64,000 nt of DNA, taken from positions 62,001 through 126,000 of the forward strand of contig CAJPFK010000038.1 of assembly GCA_905339275.1 (NCBI GenBank). The letters run 5' to 3'. Below the pieces are notes generated by a model. The model did not search any database. It saw nothing but the letters and a program-made list of their open reading frames with translations, and was not told the origin of the DNA. The position numbers and the translations under genes are program-made. This stretch comes from Methylophilaceae bacterium. GTDB taxonomy: Bacteria; Pseudomonadota; Gammaproteobacteria; Burkholderiales; Methylophilaceae. This document shows positions 41,670-51,867 of this stretch, in pieces; position 1 is the first letter of the stretch, and the number at the start of each line of letters is the position of its first letter.

Positions 41670-42155
41670 TTATTTTTCTAATGCATCGACACCTGCGGCA
41701 GCGATCACACCGTCTTCTGCCGAGCTCGCACCGCTGATGCCGATTGCGCCAATGATTCTCCGGTTGAGCAGAATTGGCAAGCCGCCTTCAATCGGCACCG
41801 CGCCCGGCAAACCCAATACAGCGGCCCGGCCGCCGGTAACCGCATCTTCAAACACCTTGGTTGATCGCCGGAAGTTGTTGGCGGACCTGGCCTTGGCGAC
41901 AGCAACCTCGGCACTGGCTGTCTGCGTGTCATCAAACTTCTCGTAATAGACCAGATGCCCGCCGGTATCGACGATTGCAATTGCCACATTCAGCTTCTGC
42001 CTGCGGGCCTCCCCTGCTGCGGCAGATGCAACAAGCCGGGCCTGCTCCAGACTGATGCTGTTGCCGTAAGAAGCCGGTTGGGAAATGGCCGGGGCCGGAA
42101 AGCAGAACAGGCCGGTCATGCCCAGCACCAGGAATAAATGCCTGAATGAACTCAT
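41670..42155 (-). CDS. GlcG/HbpS-type (DUF336) exported protein
   Basis: 161 residues with a signal peptide (HLFLVLGMTGLFCFPAPA) and the GlcG/HbpS domain: LEQARLVASAAAGEARRQ, VAIVDTGGHLVYYEKFDD, GAVPIEGGLPILLNRRIIGAIGISG. Some relatives bind haem or act with oxidative-stress sensors, but the role here is not known. It appears to be a single-gene unit. Confidence 0.85.
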   Translation of the reverse strand: MSSFRHLFLVLGMTGLFCFPAPAISQPASYGNSISLEQARLVASAAAGEARRQKLNVAIAIVDTGGHLVYYEKFDDTQTASAEVAVAKARSANNFRRSTKVFEDAVTGGRAAVLGLPGAVPIEGGLPILLNRRIIGAIGISGASSAEDGVIAAAGVDALEK

Positions 42156-42393
42156 GATTACACTCCAAAATTAAACGCTATCGCTCCTGCGCCTGCCTTG
42201 AGCAAGGTTCATTTTAGAGAAACCCGCTGCTCAAGTCTGCACATGCAGGCATACTATATCCGACTCCCCCTTATTGATGCCCCCGGTGCGTGACCGGTTC
42301 CGTAAAAGCACTGAACGACCCTGCAAAGCTGTTTACATGACGGATCAAGTTATGCACCATCTGGTTTGCATACACTACCCAGAGATATGGAAC

Positions 42394-43872
42394 ATGTTCG
42401 AATCTGCCGAGTTGGGCCACCAAATTCCCAAAGAGATTTACAAAAAGGAGGTTCCAGCCCTGCGCGAGGCCTTGCTCGATGTGCAACTCGACTTGGCGGA
42501 GAGCAGGAAATTTCCGGTCATCATTCTCATTGCCGGAGTCGATGGCGCCGGCAAGGGCGAAACGGCCAACCTGCTCAATGAGTGGATGGACCCAAGGCAG
42601 ATCAGCACCTACGCATTCGGGCCGCCGACGCAGGAAGAAGCAGAAAAACCGCATGCATGGCGTTTCTGGCGTGCCTTACCGCCCAAAGGTGAAATCGGGA
42701 TTTTCTTCGGTTCATGGTACACCGGGCCCATTCTGGGCAGGGGTTATGGCAATATCAAAAAAGCCGAGCTTGATAACCGGCTCGAAGAAATCGTGCGTTT
42801 TGAGCGCATGCTGACTGATGAGGGCACGCTCATCATCAAGTTGTGGCTGCATCTCTCCAAGGAAAAGCAGAAGGCGCGGTTCCGCTTCCTGCAACAGAAC
42901 CCGAAAACGCGCTGGCGCGTTACGGAAACCGACCTCAAACATCACAAGCTGTATGACAAATTCCGCAATATTGCCGGCCACGTGCTACGTGAAACCAGTA
43001 CGGCAAATGCGCCATGGATCGCTATCGAAGGGTACGATGAGAATTACCGCAACCTGACAATCGGCAAACATATCCTCGATAGCATCAGGAAGCACCTGGC
43101 TGAAAAAAACGGCAAGCGCAAAGCGTCCGCCCCGCCCCTGCTAAAACCGCTGGATGAACTGCATCTCCTGAACAAACTGGACCTGACGAAATCGCTGCAG
43201 AAAGCGGCCTATGGGAAGCAACTGGAGAAATTTCAGGGCAAGCTCAACCTGCTGACGCGCCATCCCAAATTCAGGAACTTCTCGGTGGCGATTGTCTTCG
43301 AAGGGCCGGATGCCGCGGGCAAAGGCGGCAGCATCCGCCGCATCACACAGGCGATCGATGCCCGGATATACAATGTCATACCGATTTCGGCGCCGACCGA
43401 CGAGGAGCGTGCCCAGCCTTACCTGTGGCGTTTCTGGCGACACATCCCCGGCAAGGGACGCATCACCATCTATGACCGCTCATGGTACGGCAGGGTATTG
43501 GTGGAGCGAGTGGAAGGATATTGCAGCGAACAGGACTGGATGCGCGCATATGCGGAAATCAACGACTTTGAAGAACAACTGACCCAGCACCAGACCCTGG
43601 TCGTCAAATTCTGGCTGCATATCAGCCCGGATGAACAGCTTGCACGATTCGAAGCGCGCCAGAATACAACATTCAAGCGTTTCAAAATCACGGAGGAAGA
43701 CTGGCGCAACCGGGATAAATCCGATGCCTACCAGCATGCGGTATGCGACATGGTCGACCGCACCAGCACAGAACAGGCGCCCTGGGTGCTGGTAGAAGCG
43801 AACGACAAATACTATGCCCGCATCAAGGTGTTGCGGACGCTATGCGAGCGTATCGATGCAATGCTTGAGTGA
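42394..43872 (+). CDS. pap: Polyphosphate:AMP phosphotransferase (tandem PPK2 domains)
   Basis: About 492 residues from ATG 42394 (MFESAELGH, the usual family start; the frame extends upstream without a good site). Two PPK2 domains are fused. The N-terminal one has GVDGAGKGETANLL but FFGSWYTGP in place of the catalytic YDRSWY. The C-terminal one has GPDAAGKGGSIRRI and IYDRSWYGRVLVERV intact. This split is expected for class II PPK2, where the C-terminal half is catalytic. The enzyme makes ADP from AMP and polyphosphate. Confidence 0.92.
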   Translation: MFESAELGHQIPKEIYKKEVPALREALLDVQLDLAESRKFPVIILIAGVDGAGKGETANLLNEWMDPRQISTYAFGPPTQEEAEKPHAWRFWRALPPKGEIGIFFGSWYTGPILGRGYGNIKKAELDNRLEEIVRFERMLTDEGTLIIKLWLHLSKEKQKARFRFLQQNPKTRWRVTETDLKHHKLYDKFRNIAGHVLRETSTANAPWIAIEGYDENYRNLTIGKHILDSIRKHLAEKNGKRKASAPPLLKPLDELHLLNKLDLTKSLQKAAYGKQLEKFQGKLNLLTRHPKFRNFSVAIVFEGPDAAGKGGSIRRITQAIDARIYNVIPISAPTDEERAQPYLWRFWRHIPGKGRITIYDRSWYGRVLVERVEGYCSEQDWMRAYAEINDFEEQLTQHQTLVVKFWLHISPDEQLARFEARQNTTFKRFKITEEDWRNRDKSDAYQHAVCDMVDRTSTEQAPWVLVEANDKYYARIKVLRTLCERIDAMLE

Positions 43873-43892
43873 AGCGAAGCACTCACCAACCA

Positions 43893-44567
43893 TCATACAT
43901 AGCTCACCGGATTGGTCGCCAGGACAATATGCTGGGCGGCTTCAGGATCACCTATCCAGAAATAATAGAACTCGCGGACAATGCCAAAAAAAAGCCGCCG
44001 CGTTTCTTTCCTGGCGAACAAAGGCACCGTGGCATCGACAGCGATCCGATAATGCTTGCTGGTCTTGTCCGGAGCATCCCTCAGCCTCATCAACAGGAGC
44101 TTCACAAGCTTGACCCGTATATCGACCAGCTTCTGCTCGGCACCTTCCTGCCGCAGCGCAAGGGTATAAGCTTTTAACGGCCAGGTTTCGCAAACCTCGA
44201 ATTTTTCATTATCCAGCCTCTCCCACAAACTCTGCAGGTCATGCTCCGGCGGCATCCAGTCGATCGGATCGATGTCGAAGCCCACATCCGAGCTCAGGGC
44301 AGCAATGAACTTGAAATCCTGCACCCAGAAATGAAAGTATTCGCGCGCCACTGCCACGCTGAACGGCCACTCGGATTTGTCGATGCCTTCCAGCAAGGTC
44401 TCGACAGACTCGCGGTAAGTGCTCCCGTCGCACTCCAGTGTTTCAATCAAGCCGAAAAGCTGCAGCAGAATCTCCTCACGACGTTTCAGGGAAACTTCAC
44501 TGACGCCTTTGTTTTTCAATAGCTTCAGGTAGGCCGCTAGTGCCTCTTGCTCACGGTTATTGGTCAT
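43893..44567 (-). CDS. Conserved hypothetical protein
   Basis: 224 residues, helical and without membrane segments: REQEALAAYLKLLKNKGVSE, then YFHFWVQDFKFIAALSSDVG and FFGIVREFYYFWIGDPEAAQ. The two FYxFW-like motifs suggest an internal repeat. I do not recognise the family. It is convergent with pap, 20 bases apart. Confidence 0.7.
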   Translation of the reverse strand: MTNNREQEALAAYLKLLKNKGVSEVSLKRREEILLQLFGLIETLECDGSTYRESVETLLEGIDKSEWPFSVAVAREYFHFWVQDFKFIAALSSDVGFDIDPIDWMPPEHDLQSLWERLDNEKFEVCETWPLKAYTLALRQEGAEQKLVDIRVKLVKLLLMRLRDAPDKTSKHYRIAVDATVPLFARKETRRLFFGIVREFYYFWIGDPEAAQHIVLATNPVSYV

Positions 44568-44795
44568 TCTGTCTGTCGATCACTTCCAGAAAATTTTTGC
44601 TGTCATTGAAAATGACGGAAATTTGCCTGCGCATTTTGCATCTTATGCACTAGAATTCAGGCATCTGTAAAATCAATGCAACGATCAAAAGTATTGTACC
44701 CACGAATCCGGATCAATAGCGTACTGATATATCGACAGATACCCGAAACCCTTTAAGCGATTGCAGTAAAATAATCCATTTTCAAGTACCCCGTT

Positions 44796-45107
44796 TTGGA
44801 AATCATCCTCATCATCACCATGTTGTGCATTGCATGGTTCTGGCTTGAAAGCGTTGCGGCACGCGAGACTGCAGTGTCCACAGGCCGGGAACTCGCCAGC
44901 CGCTGGAACCTGCAACTGCTGGACGAAACCGTGTCCTGCATGAAGTGGCGCCTGGGCCGCAACCAGCGCGGGCACCTCAAGATCATGCGCACCTATCATT
45001 TCGAGGTCAGCACCAATGGCGCCGACCGGCTTGAGTGCCAGCTCACGCTGCTTGGGCGCCAGTTGCATGCCTGGCATATTCCGCCTTATCTGCAGCCTGT
45101 CTATTAA
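44796..45107 (+). CDS. DUF3301 protein
   Basis: 103 residues from TTG 44796 (or ATG 44820). An N-terminal hydrophobic stretch (IILIITMLCIAWFWLES) is followed by the DUF3301 core: AARETAVSTGRELASRWNLQL then LLDETVSCMKWRLGRNQRG and YHFEVS. Function unknown. It lies 6 bases before gluQ, so they are likely co-transcribed. Confidence 0.8.
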   Translation: MEIILIITMLCIAWFWLESVAARETAVSTGRELASRWNLQLLDETVSCMKWRLGRNQRGHLKIMRTYHFEVSTNGADRLECQLTLLGRQLHAWHIPPYLQPVY

Positions 45108-45113
45108 AACACC

Positions 45114-46019
45114 ATGTACCGAGGCCGCTTTGCCCCCTCTCCCACCGGCCCGCTGCATTTCGGCTCCCTGGTTGCGGCGGTTGCCAGTTACCTTGAGGCG
45201 AAAATCCATCATGGCGAATGGCTGCTGCGCATCGAGGACCTGGACCAGCCGCGCACCATGCCCGGCGCGGCCGAATCCATCCTGAGAACCCTGGAGGCCT
45301 GGGGATTCGAATGGGACGGCCCGGTGGTTTATCAAAGCCGACGCCAGGATTTATACGCCGCCGCATTATCCGGGTTGCAGGAATCAGGGTTGGTCTATGC
45401 CTGCGGCTGCACCCGCAAGGAAATCGCCGACTCTGCCATTCACGGTATCGAGGGCGCAATCTATCCCGGAACCTGCAGGAACGGGCTGCCGTCCGGCAAG
45501 TCGGCAAGGGCATGGCGAGTCAGAACGGAAAACCGGATCATCGGTTTCGACGATGCCATCCAGGGGTATATCGCGCAGAACCTGGAGCTGGACATCGGCG
45601 ATTTTGTGCTGAAACGTGCCGATGGCCTCTATGCCTACCAGCTCGCGGTCGTCGTCGACGATGCGGAACAGGGCATAACCGATATTGTGCGCGGTGCGGA
45701 CCTGCTCGACTCCACGCCGCGCCAGATTTACCTGCAATCGCTCATGGGATTTCCGGCAATCCGGTATGCCCATATCCCGATTGTGACGAATCAGCAGGGC
45801 GAAAAACTGAGCAAGCAAACCTTAGCAAAGACACTGGATGATCGCTATCCGCAAACACAGCTCTGGCTGGCGCTGGATTATCTTGGCCAATCTCCACCCG
45901 CAGAGTTGATGAATGCAAGCATCGGCACGCTTTGGCAGTGGATGTTGACCCACTGGAAGCTTGAAAACATTCCGCACATCCGCCATGCGAAAATTCAGCC
46001 CGAACCATCCCTTTCCTGA
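45114..46019 (+). CDS. gluQ: Glutamyl-Q tRNA(Asp) synthetase
   Basis: 301 residues, the truncated GluRS paralogue that glutamylates queuosine of tRNA-Asp. The class I motif is PSPTGPLHFGS and the KMSKS-like loop is EKLSKQT. A zinc site is visible as CGC ... Y...C (about residues 100-125). It lacks the anticodon-binding domain, as expected for this family. Confidence 0.95.
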   Translation: MYRGRFAPSPTGPLHFGSLVAAVASYLEAKIHHGEWLLRIEDLDQPRTMPGAAESILRTLEAWGFEWDGPVVYQSRRQDLYAAALSGLQESGLVYACGCTRKEIADSAIHGIEGAIYPGTCRNGLPSGKSARAWRVRTENRIIGFDDAIQGYIAQNLELDIGDFVLKRADGLYAYQLAVVVDDAEQGITDIVRGADLLDSTPRQIYLQSLMGFPAIRYAHIPIVTNQQGEKLSKQTLAKTLDDRYPQTQLWLALDYLGQSPPAELMNASIGTLWQWMLTHWKLENIPHIRHAKIQPEPSLS

Positions 46020-46104
46020 GTTCAGCCACTCAGGCTTTGCCCAGGGCATCCGGGATTGCAGGCAACATATTCCACCCCGGGCCAATCATGATATGTGGCC
46101 CGTA

Positions 46105-46140
46105 AATAAAAAATCCCTGCAAACCAAGGCTTGCAGGGAT
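46105..46140 (-). terminator. Rho-independent terminator of the siderophore receptor
   Basis: ATCCCTGCAA pairs with TTGCAGGGAT across an 8-base loop (46113-46140). On the minus strand TTTTTATTTA follows. It lies 19 bases after the receptor stop. Confidence 0.88.
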
Positions 46141-46159
46141 CATTACCGGATACAGCAGA

Positions 46160-48373
46160 CTAATATTTGAAATTCAGCGTCAGGAATCCTGATCTGCCCG
46201 GCGCCACGATCGCATAATGACGGAAATAGGTCGCGCTGTAGTAACGCTCATCCGTCAGGTTCTCGATATTAAGCTGCAAATCGAGATTCTTGTCGATCTT
46301 GTACTTGGCCATGGCATCCCAGCGCACATAAGACGGCACGTAAGCTGTATTGGCCGCGTTGGCATAGACCTTGTCCACGTAAAACGCGCCGCCGCCTACC
46401 GTCAGCTTGGGCAGAATGTCGTAGGTTGTCCAGATGCTGGCGCTGTTCTTCGCGACAGCAGGCAGTTGCTTGCCCTTGGATTGCACGCCGCCAAGAAGCT
46501 GGAAGTCGGTTCCATTATCAACACCAACCTTGGTCTGTTCCGCGTCGAGATAGGTATAACCGCCGAAAACCTGCCATTTGTTGGTGATACGGCCCGCCAT
46601 GCCAAGCTCAAAACCCTTGACCTCTGCTTCACCCTGGTTTTCGACAGTTGCACCGACATTCACGCGCATATTGGTCTTTTCGGTACGGAATATGGCCGCC
46701 GTCAGAGACAGGTCCTCCAGCACATTCCACTTGGTGCCGACCTCGATGGTCCGGCTACGCTCGGGAGAAAGATCCGCCGTACTGGCTCCTATCCCGGTAC
46801 CGGCATATTCAAACTCGCCGTTGCTCAGGCCGACAGGCGAGGATGAAGTCGCCCAGGTTGCATAGACGTTTGCATTGGGCTTGATCTTGTACACCACGCC
46901 CAACTGGTAGTTGAAGAAGCTCTCGTCGTTTTCCTGTTCGGAGTTGGCGGTAACGGCCCCTGTCGTTGCATTACGGCCGCGGTATTCCGAACGGTAACTG
47001 TCGTGCCTGACGCCTGCATTCAGCAGCCAGTGCTCGGTCAGCTCCATCGAATCGAATACATAGATCGATTTATTCAGGGTTTCCGCCTCTTGCGTGGGGT
47101 ACGGGTTTTTGACAAGCGGGGTATAGGCTACATTGGGATTAGGATTAGTAGCGCTTGTAGTGGCAGCAGCACCGATATTACCGCCGGCATAGGTTCCTCT
47201 CTCTGTTTCCTCGCGGCTGATTTCAAACCCGGCATTCACCTGATGCTTGACCGTCCCTGTATTGAAATTCACGGTGATGTCCGTCAGATTGGCCAGCGTA
47301 TCGGTTTCGACATCGCGATTATTAGGCGTGGCGCTGCGCGCAACCACTCCGGCCGCCAGTTGCGCGGCATTGACATTAGGCCGGGTCAGCGCATAGTCGT
47401 TGGTTGTACGGCCGTAGCGCGTGGTGTTACGCAATTTTACATCGTCATTGAACGCATGCTCGATCTTGAAGGTGCCGATGTCTGCGGAGGTTTCCTGGAA
47501 ATCCCGGCCCTTGATCCCATACCAGGTGTCCTTGCTGACGCTGATCGGCGTGCCTCTCGGGACGCCATCCGCGTTCTGGACATACGGCAGGCCCCAGTCC
47601 GGCACGCTGTCCGTTTCCAGGTGGTACCAGCTTGCGGTGAACTGGGTAGGCGTATCCAGCCCCAGGGTGATCGAAGGCATGACGCCCCAGCGCTCCGCAT
47701 CCACGTGGTCTCGCCCTGCCGTATCGGCATCATGCGCCATACCCACAATACGAATTGCCGCATTCTCACCCAACTGGAAGTTGCCGTCTACTGTGGCGCG
47801 CTTATAACTGTCCGTCCCAAGACCCACCGAACCTGCAATGAAATTGCCCGCCTTTGCCTGCTTGGTCACGATATTGATGCTGCCGCCGGCCGAACCCCGG
47901 CCGTCATAAGCGCCGCTCGGACCCTTGATGACTTCCATCTGCTCGATGGCAAACACTTCACGTTGCTGGGAACCGAGGTCGCGCAGGCCATCCACATACA
48001 TGGATGCGAACGCATCAAATCCGCGAATGTAAGGACGGTCGCCGAAGGCAATGCCGCCCTCGCCACTACCGAAGGTAATGCCCGGCGTTGTACGCAGGGC
48101 ATCCTGGAAAGTGCGGGAGCCGGTATCCTGAATCACATCTTCGGTAATCACCGTGACGGATTTCGGCGTATCGATCAATGGTGCGGTGAATTTCTGGCTG
48201 GCTGACTTGGGTGCGTTGTAACGCACGGCATCCCGTGTATCTTCAACCTGGATTTCCGGCAAAACGAGCGTTTGCTCTTCTGCATGTGCAACACCTGCAA
48301 ACACCAGGGCCATTGCTGAAACCGCCGGCTTGATTCGAAACAGGCCCCATGGGCCAGCCATCGTTTTTTTCAT
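46160..48373 (-). CDS. TonB-dependent siderophore receptor (Fiu-like)
   Basis: About 737 residues from ATG 48373 (GGAG 7 bases upstream). A signal peptide ending in AHA precedes a plug with TPKSVTVITEDVIQDTG, YIRGFDAFASMYVDGLRDLGS and VIKGPSGAYDGRGSAGGSINI. The barrel ends in GRSGFLTLNFKY. The pattern is that of the Fiu/catecholate siderophore receptor group. There is no STN domain, so it differs from TBDR1/2 and is probably under Fur rather than FecI. Substrate is inferred. Confidence 0.9.
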   Translation of the reverse strand: MKKTMAGPWGLFRIKPAVSAMALVFAGVAHAEEQTLVLPEIQVEDTRDAVRYNAPKSASQKFTAPLIDTPKSVTVITEDVIQDTGSRTFQDALRTTPGITFGSGEGGIAFGDRPYIRGFDAFASMYVDGLRDLGSQQREVFAIEQMEVIKGPSGAYDGRGSAGGSINIVTKQAKAGNFIAGSVGLGTDSYKRATVDGNFQLGENAAIRIVGMAHDADTAGRDHVDAERWGVMPSITLGLDTPTQFTASWYHLETDSVPDWGLPYVQNADGVPRGTPISVSKDTWYGIKGRDFQETSADIGTFKIEHAFNDDVKLRNTTRYGRTTNDYALTRPNVNAAQLAAGVVARSATPNNRDVETDTLANLTDITVNFNTGTVKHQVNAGFEISREETERGTYAGGNIGAAATTSATNPNPNVAYTPLVKNPYPTQEAETLNKSIYVFDSMELTEHWLLNAGVRHDSYRSEYRGRNATTGAVTANSEQENDESFFNYQLGVVYKIKPNANVYATWATSSSPVGLSNGEFEYAGTGIGASTADLSPERSRTIEVGTKWNVLEDLSLTAAIFRTEKTNMRVNVGATVENQGEAEVKGFELGMAGRITNKWQVFGGYTYLDAEQTKVGVDNGTDFQLLGGVQSKGKQLPAVAKNSASIWTTYDILPKLTVGGGAFYVDKVYANAANTAYVPSYVRWDAMAKYKIDKNLDLQLNIENLTDERYYSATYFRHYAIVAPGRSGFLTLNFKY

Positions 48374-48491
48374 TTTATATCTCCACTGTGTATTGATAAT
48401 CGACAATCAGACAGAATGAAATTGCCGGTTTTATCGAGTTTTTAATTTGTGTTAACTGATGATGCTCAACGTGTGTTAATAGTAATCCAAA

Positions 48492-48510
48492 CAAGAATCA
48501 TTATCAATTA
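48492..48510 (-). promoter_or_regulatory. Fur-box-like site
   Basis: On the minus strand AATTGATAATGATTCTTG contains TGATAATGATT, 10 of 11 matches to the central part of the Fur consensus. It lies about 120 bases upstream of the receptor start, in the 320-base gap with the divergent hslO gene. Nothing else was recognised in that gap. Confidence 0.6.
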
Positions 48511-48696
48511 AAAAATATTTCATTAACCGGCCCCACATCGTCCAGGGAACGCAAAAAACAGCCCTGCATTCGCCTGGCACTTTAAATTGCTGTCAAATGC
48601 CGATGATCGACACATACCCACCCGATTGCTTACACTACATACTGTAAATAGAGGCAACCGCAGTGCTATCATGGCGTTTTATTGACCGTTTCCGCC

Positions 48697-49587
48697 ATGC
48701 AATATCGCGACACCCTTCACCGTTTCAACTTCGAAAATACTTCGATACGCGGCAATACCGTTCATCTTCATCAAAGCTTCATCATTGCCTTGCAGAATCA
48801 GGATTACCCTGACGTTCTCAGAAATGCACTGGGCGAATTGATGGCGGCAGGCCTGCTCCTTGCCGCCACGCTGAAAATGTACGGTGCCCTGGTGCTGCAG
48901 ATACAGGGCAGAGGCGCGCTCAAACTGCTTGTAGTCGAATGCTGCCACCAGCAGGAGACCGGCGACATGACGCTGCGTGCTACAGCCAAGTTCAATGAGC
49001 ATATCTCCGATCAGACCCTGATGGAATTGATCGGCAACGGGCAGTTCATGATTACACTGGACCCGAAGAATGGCGGCGAGGGCTATCAGGGCATCGTGCC
49101 GATAGAAGGCGGCAGCGTCAGTGAAATACTGGAAAACTACATGCGGCGGTCCGAGCAGATCGAGACCAGCATCTGGCTGGCCTGCGACGGCAACAGTGCC
49201 GCAGGCATGCTGTTGCAGAAATTGCCTGAGCGGCAGGAAACCGACCAGGACGCATGGAACAGGACGAATCATCTTGCATCCACAGTGCAAAACGAGGAGC
49301 TGCTAGAACTCCCTGTGGAATCACTGCTTCGCAGGCTTTTCCATGAAGAGGATGTGAGATTGTATGAAGGGCAGGCTGTAAGGTTTCATTGCAGCTGCTC
49401 TCGTGATAGTGTGAGCAACATGCTCAGAATGCTGGGTAAGGAAGAAATAGAAAGTATTATCGAGGAACGTGGCGAGCTTGAGGTGCATTGTGATTTCTGC
49501 AACCAGCACTACAGGTTCGACAAGATCGATTCTGAGCAGCTGTTCATCACGGATGTTTTCGTGTCAGCCTCTCATAGCCGCCACTGA
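48697..49587 (+). CDS. hslO: Redox-regulated chaperone Hsp33
   Basis: About 296 residues from ATG 48697. The N-terminal domain includes ATLKMYGALVLQIQGRGALKL and the redox zinc centre is C-S-C (FHCSCSRDSV) plus C-D-F-C (HCDFCNQHY). The four cysteines release zinc and form disulfides on oxidation, switching on holdase activity. Length fits the family. Confidence 0.94.
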   Translation: MQYRDTLHRFNFENTSIRGNTVHLHQSFIIALQNQDYPDVLRNALGELMAAGLLLAATLKMYGALVLQIQGRGALKLLVVECCHQQETGDMTLRATAKFNEHISDQTLMELIGNGQFMITLDPKNGGEGYQGIVPIEGGSVSEILENYMRRSEQIETSIWLACDGNSAAGMLLQKLPERQETDQDAWNRTNHLASTVQNEELLELPVESLLRRLFHEEDVRLYEGQAVRFHCSCSRDSVSNMLRMLGKEEIESIIEERGELEVHCDFCNQHYRFDKIDSEQLFITDVFVSASHSRH

Positions 49588-49611
49588 AGAATATTTACTG
49601 ATTGCCGATTA

Positions 49612-50199
49612 ATGCCATTCAAATTTTCGCGTAGGCTTCCCAAACGCAAAGAAATCCTGGAGTCTCGCTGGTTGACTCCATTCAGGGAACACCTTCATGA
49701 CCGCCATCTCTGGCGGCTTGAGCGCCATGGAACTGCACGCGGAGCGGCGATCGGGCTTTTCTTTGCGTTTATTGTCCCTATCGGGCAAATCCCACTATCC
49801 GTGATTGCGGCCATTGTGTTTCGCGCCAATATACCCGTTGCCGCGCTCTGTACATTCATCACCAATCCATTCACCTTTCCGGCCGTATTCTGGGCAGCCT
49901 ACAAGATAGGGTCGCTGCTGTTGGGCAGGGGCAATGAAAGCGTCAACGAGGTGCTGATTGCGCAATCCGATAAAGTTACGCCTGAAGCCGCCATCACGCA
50001 TCATGATTTCTGGGAATGGCTGAACACCACGATTACCTGGCTAAGCAACGCCGGCTTGCCGTTCCTGCTGGGAACCGTCGTTCTGGCGATCGTCGGTAGT
50101 ATCGCCGGTTACTTTCTGGTGCACGCGCACTGGCATCTACGCGGCTTTCTGCGCAAAAAAAGGATTGCCAAGCGGCATGCCGCAAAAATCCAGGACTAG
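49612..50199 (+). CDS. DUF2062 membrane protein
   Basis: 195 residues with a basic N-terminus and the DUF2062 motifs RGAAIGLFFAFIVPIGQIPLS, NIPVAALCTFITNPFTFPAVF, and late helices (LLGTVVLAIVGSIAGYFLV). Function unknown. It follows hslO by 25 bases and overlaps the convergent trmH-type gene by four. Confidence 0.88.
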   Translation: MPFKFSRRLPKRKEILESRWLTPFREHLHDRHLWRLERHGTARGAAIGLFFAFIVPIGQIPLSVIAAIVFRANIPVAALCTFITNPFTFPAVFWAAYKIGSLLLGRGNESVNEVLIAQSDKVTPEAAITHHDFWEWLNTTITWLSNAGLPFLLGTVVLAIVGSIAGYFLVHAHWHLRGFLRKKRIAKRHAAKIQD

Positions 50200-50969
50200 C
50201 CTGTTTGCCGAACCCGCTCGAACAGGCATATCGCTGCCGCGGCGGCGGCATTGAGCGACTCCACCTTGCCCGGCATCGGAATCGTGATTCGTTTGCCGGC
50301 AGCATCGATCAGGCTGTAACTCAAGCCGGCGCCTTCGTTGCCGATCACGAACGCCGTATTGCCCGATAAATCCTGCGCATACAATGATTCACCATGCATC
50401 ACGGCCGCATAGGTTTGCCCCTCGAAACGCTGCATTTCATCCAGCAGATCAACGCGCTCGACTATAGGCAGGACAAACTGCGCCCCCTGCCCGCCACGCA
50501 ATGCCTTGGGCGACCATGCCTCGGTGCAGCCTTCCGACAGATAAACGACATCGACTCCGGCAGCCGCTGCATTGCGCAGGATACTCCCGAGATTGCCCGG
50601 ATCCTGAATGTTTTCCAGCATCAGGACAAATTCCCGATCCTCGGGTACCGGCAACTGCGGCGTATCGACCAGGGCCAGCATGCCGGTCGGTGTCGTGACA
50701 GGCGAAATCGCGCCAAGCATGGAGGGCGGCATGGTCACAACCGATGCATCCACCATGCGCTCCAGCACATTCAGCACGTCTGCGGCACAGTCGCCGTCCG
50801 AAATCACCAGCAATTCGGGCAAGCCGAACGTCTCGAAATAAGCCTCGGCCAGATGCGCGCCATCCAGCAGTATCTTGCCCGCCAGCCGCCTTTCCCGGGC
50901 CGAGCCGTGCAGGGTTTTCAGTTGCTTGAACAGGGTGTTATCACGTGAACTGATGTGCTTATAGGACAT
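50196..50969 (-). CDS. TrmH-family (SpoU) RNA 2'-O-methyltransferase
   Basis: 257 residues. An N-terminal substrate-binding part (LFKQLKTLHGSARERR) precedes the SPOUT domain with LMLENIQDPGNLGSILRNAA (motif 1), FVIGNEGAGLS (motif 2) and IPMPGKVESLNAAAAAAICLFE (motif 3). It uses SAM and forms a trefoil-knot dimer. Target RNA (rRNA or tRNA) is not clear. Confidence 0.92.
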   Translation of the reverse strand: MSYKHISSRDNTLFKQLKTLHGSARERRLAGKILLDGAHLAEAYFETFGLPELLVISDGDCAADVLNVLERMVDASVVTMPPSMLGAISPVTTPTGMLALVDTPQLPVPEDREFVLMLENIQDPGNLGSILRNAAAAGVDVVYLSEGCTEAWSPKALRGGQGAQFVLPIVERVDLLDEMQRFEGQTYAAVMHGESLYAQDLSGNTAFVIGNEGAGLSYSLIDAAGKRITIPMPGKVESLNAAAAAAICLFERVRQTG

Positions 50970-51092
50970 GAAATGGTTTCTGGATCGAATTAATACAATT
51001 TTACTTGGCTAAGCTGCATCGGTACATTAGATTAAACGGGTAGCGCGAACACCATCCTTTTATAGCCAAAACAACATTTTAAGGAGTATAAA

Positions 51093-51785
51093 ATGTCATT
51101 ATCCAAGCGTGCAGTCGCAGAACTCATCGGCACTTTCTGGCTGGTCCTGGGCGGTTGCGGCAGTGCAGTCATCTCCGCCGCTTTCCCTGAACTCGGTATC
51201 GGCCTGCTGGGCGTTTCACTTGCTTTCGGGCTGACCATCGTCACCATGGCCTATGCCATCGGCCATATCTCCGGTTGTCACCTGAACCCGGCCGTTTCCA
51301 TCGGTCTTGCTGCAGGCGGCCGTTTTGCAGCCAATGAACTGCCGGCCTACATCATCGCCCAGGTGATCGGGGCCATTCTGGCAGCCGCACTGCTCTACTG
51401 TATTGCAAGCGGCCAGGAATCTTTCGACATTAGCGGCGGACTCGCCTCGAATGGTTATGGTGCGTTATCTCCGGATCAGTATACCCTATGGGCTGCGCTG
51501 ACCTCCGAAATCGCGCTGACAGCCATGTTCCTGTTCATCATCATGGGCGCCACGGACAAGAAAGCCCCTGCCGGCCTGGCACCATTGGCGATCGGATCGA
51601 CCCTGGCCCTGATCCACCTGATCAGCATTCCGGTCACAAATACTTCGGTCAACCCGGCCCGAAGCACCGGCCCGGCCTTGATTGCCGGCGGCCCCTGGCT
51701 GGATCAGTTATGGCTTTTCTGGGTAGCCCCCATTATCGGCGCCCTTATTGGCGCCCTGGTTTATCGCTGGCTGTCCAAAGAGTAG
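51093..51785 (+). CDS. aqpZ: Aquaporin Z
   Basis: 230 residues, six membrane helices and two NPA boxes ([13 protein letters not shown] near 60-72; [13 protein letters not shown] near 183-195). An aromatic/Arg filter with Phe (LAFG), His (LIHLIS) and the Arg after NPA is the water-selective pattern of AqpZ. AAGGAG precedes the ATG. It is a stand-alone gene. Confidence 0.95.
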   Translation: MSLSKRAVAELIGTFWLVLGGCGSAVISAAFPELGIGLLGVSLAFGLTIVTMAYAIGHISGCHLNPAVSIGLAAGGRFAANELPAYIIAQVIGAILAAALLYCIASGQESFDISGGLASNGYGALSPDQYTLWAALTSEIALTAMFLFIIMGATDKKAPAGLAPLAIGSTLALIHLISIPVTNTSVNPARSTGPALIAGGPWLDQLWLFWVAPIIGALIGALVYRWLSKE

Positions 51786-51867
51786 AATCGGGGGATGGGT
51801 TATAATGCAGCGCAGCCGGTGAATGCTGGCTGCGCTGCATGCCTTAATCTATCAAGTCAGGATATGG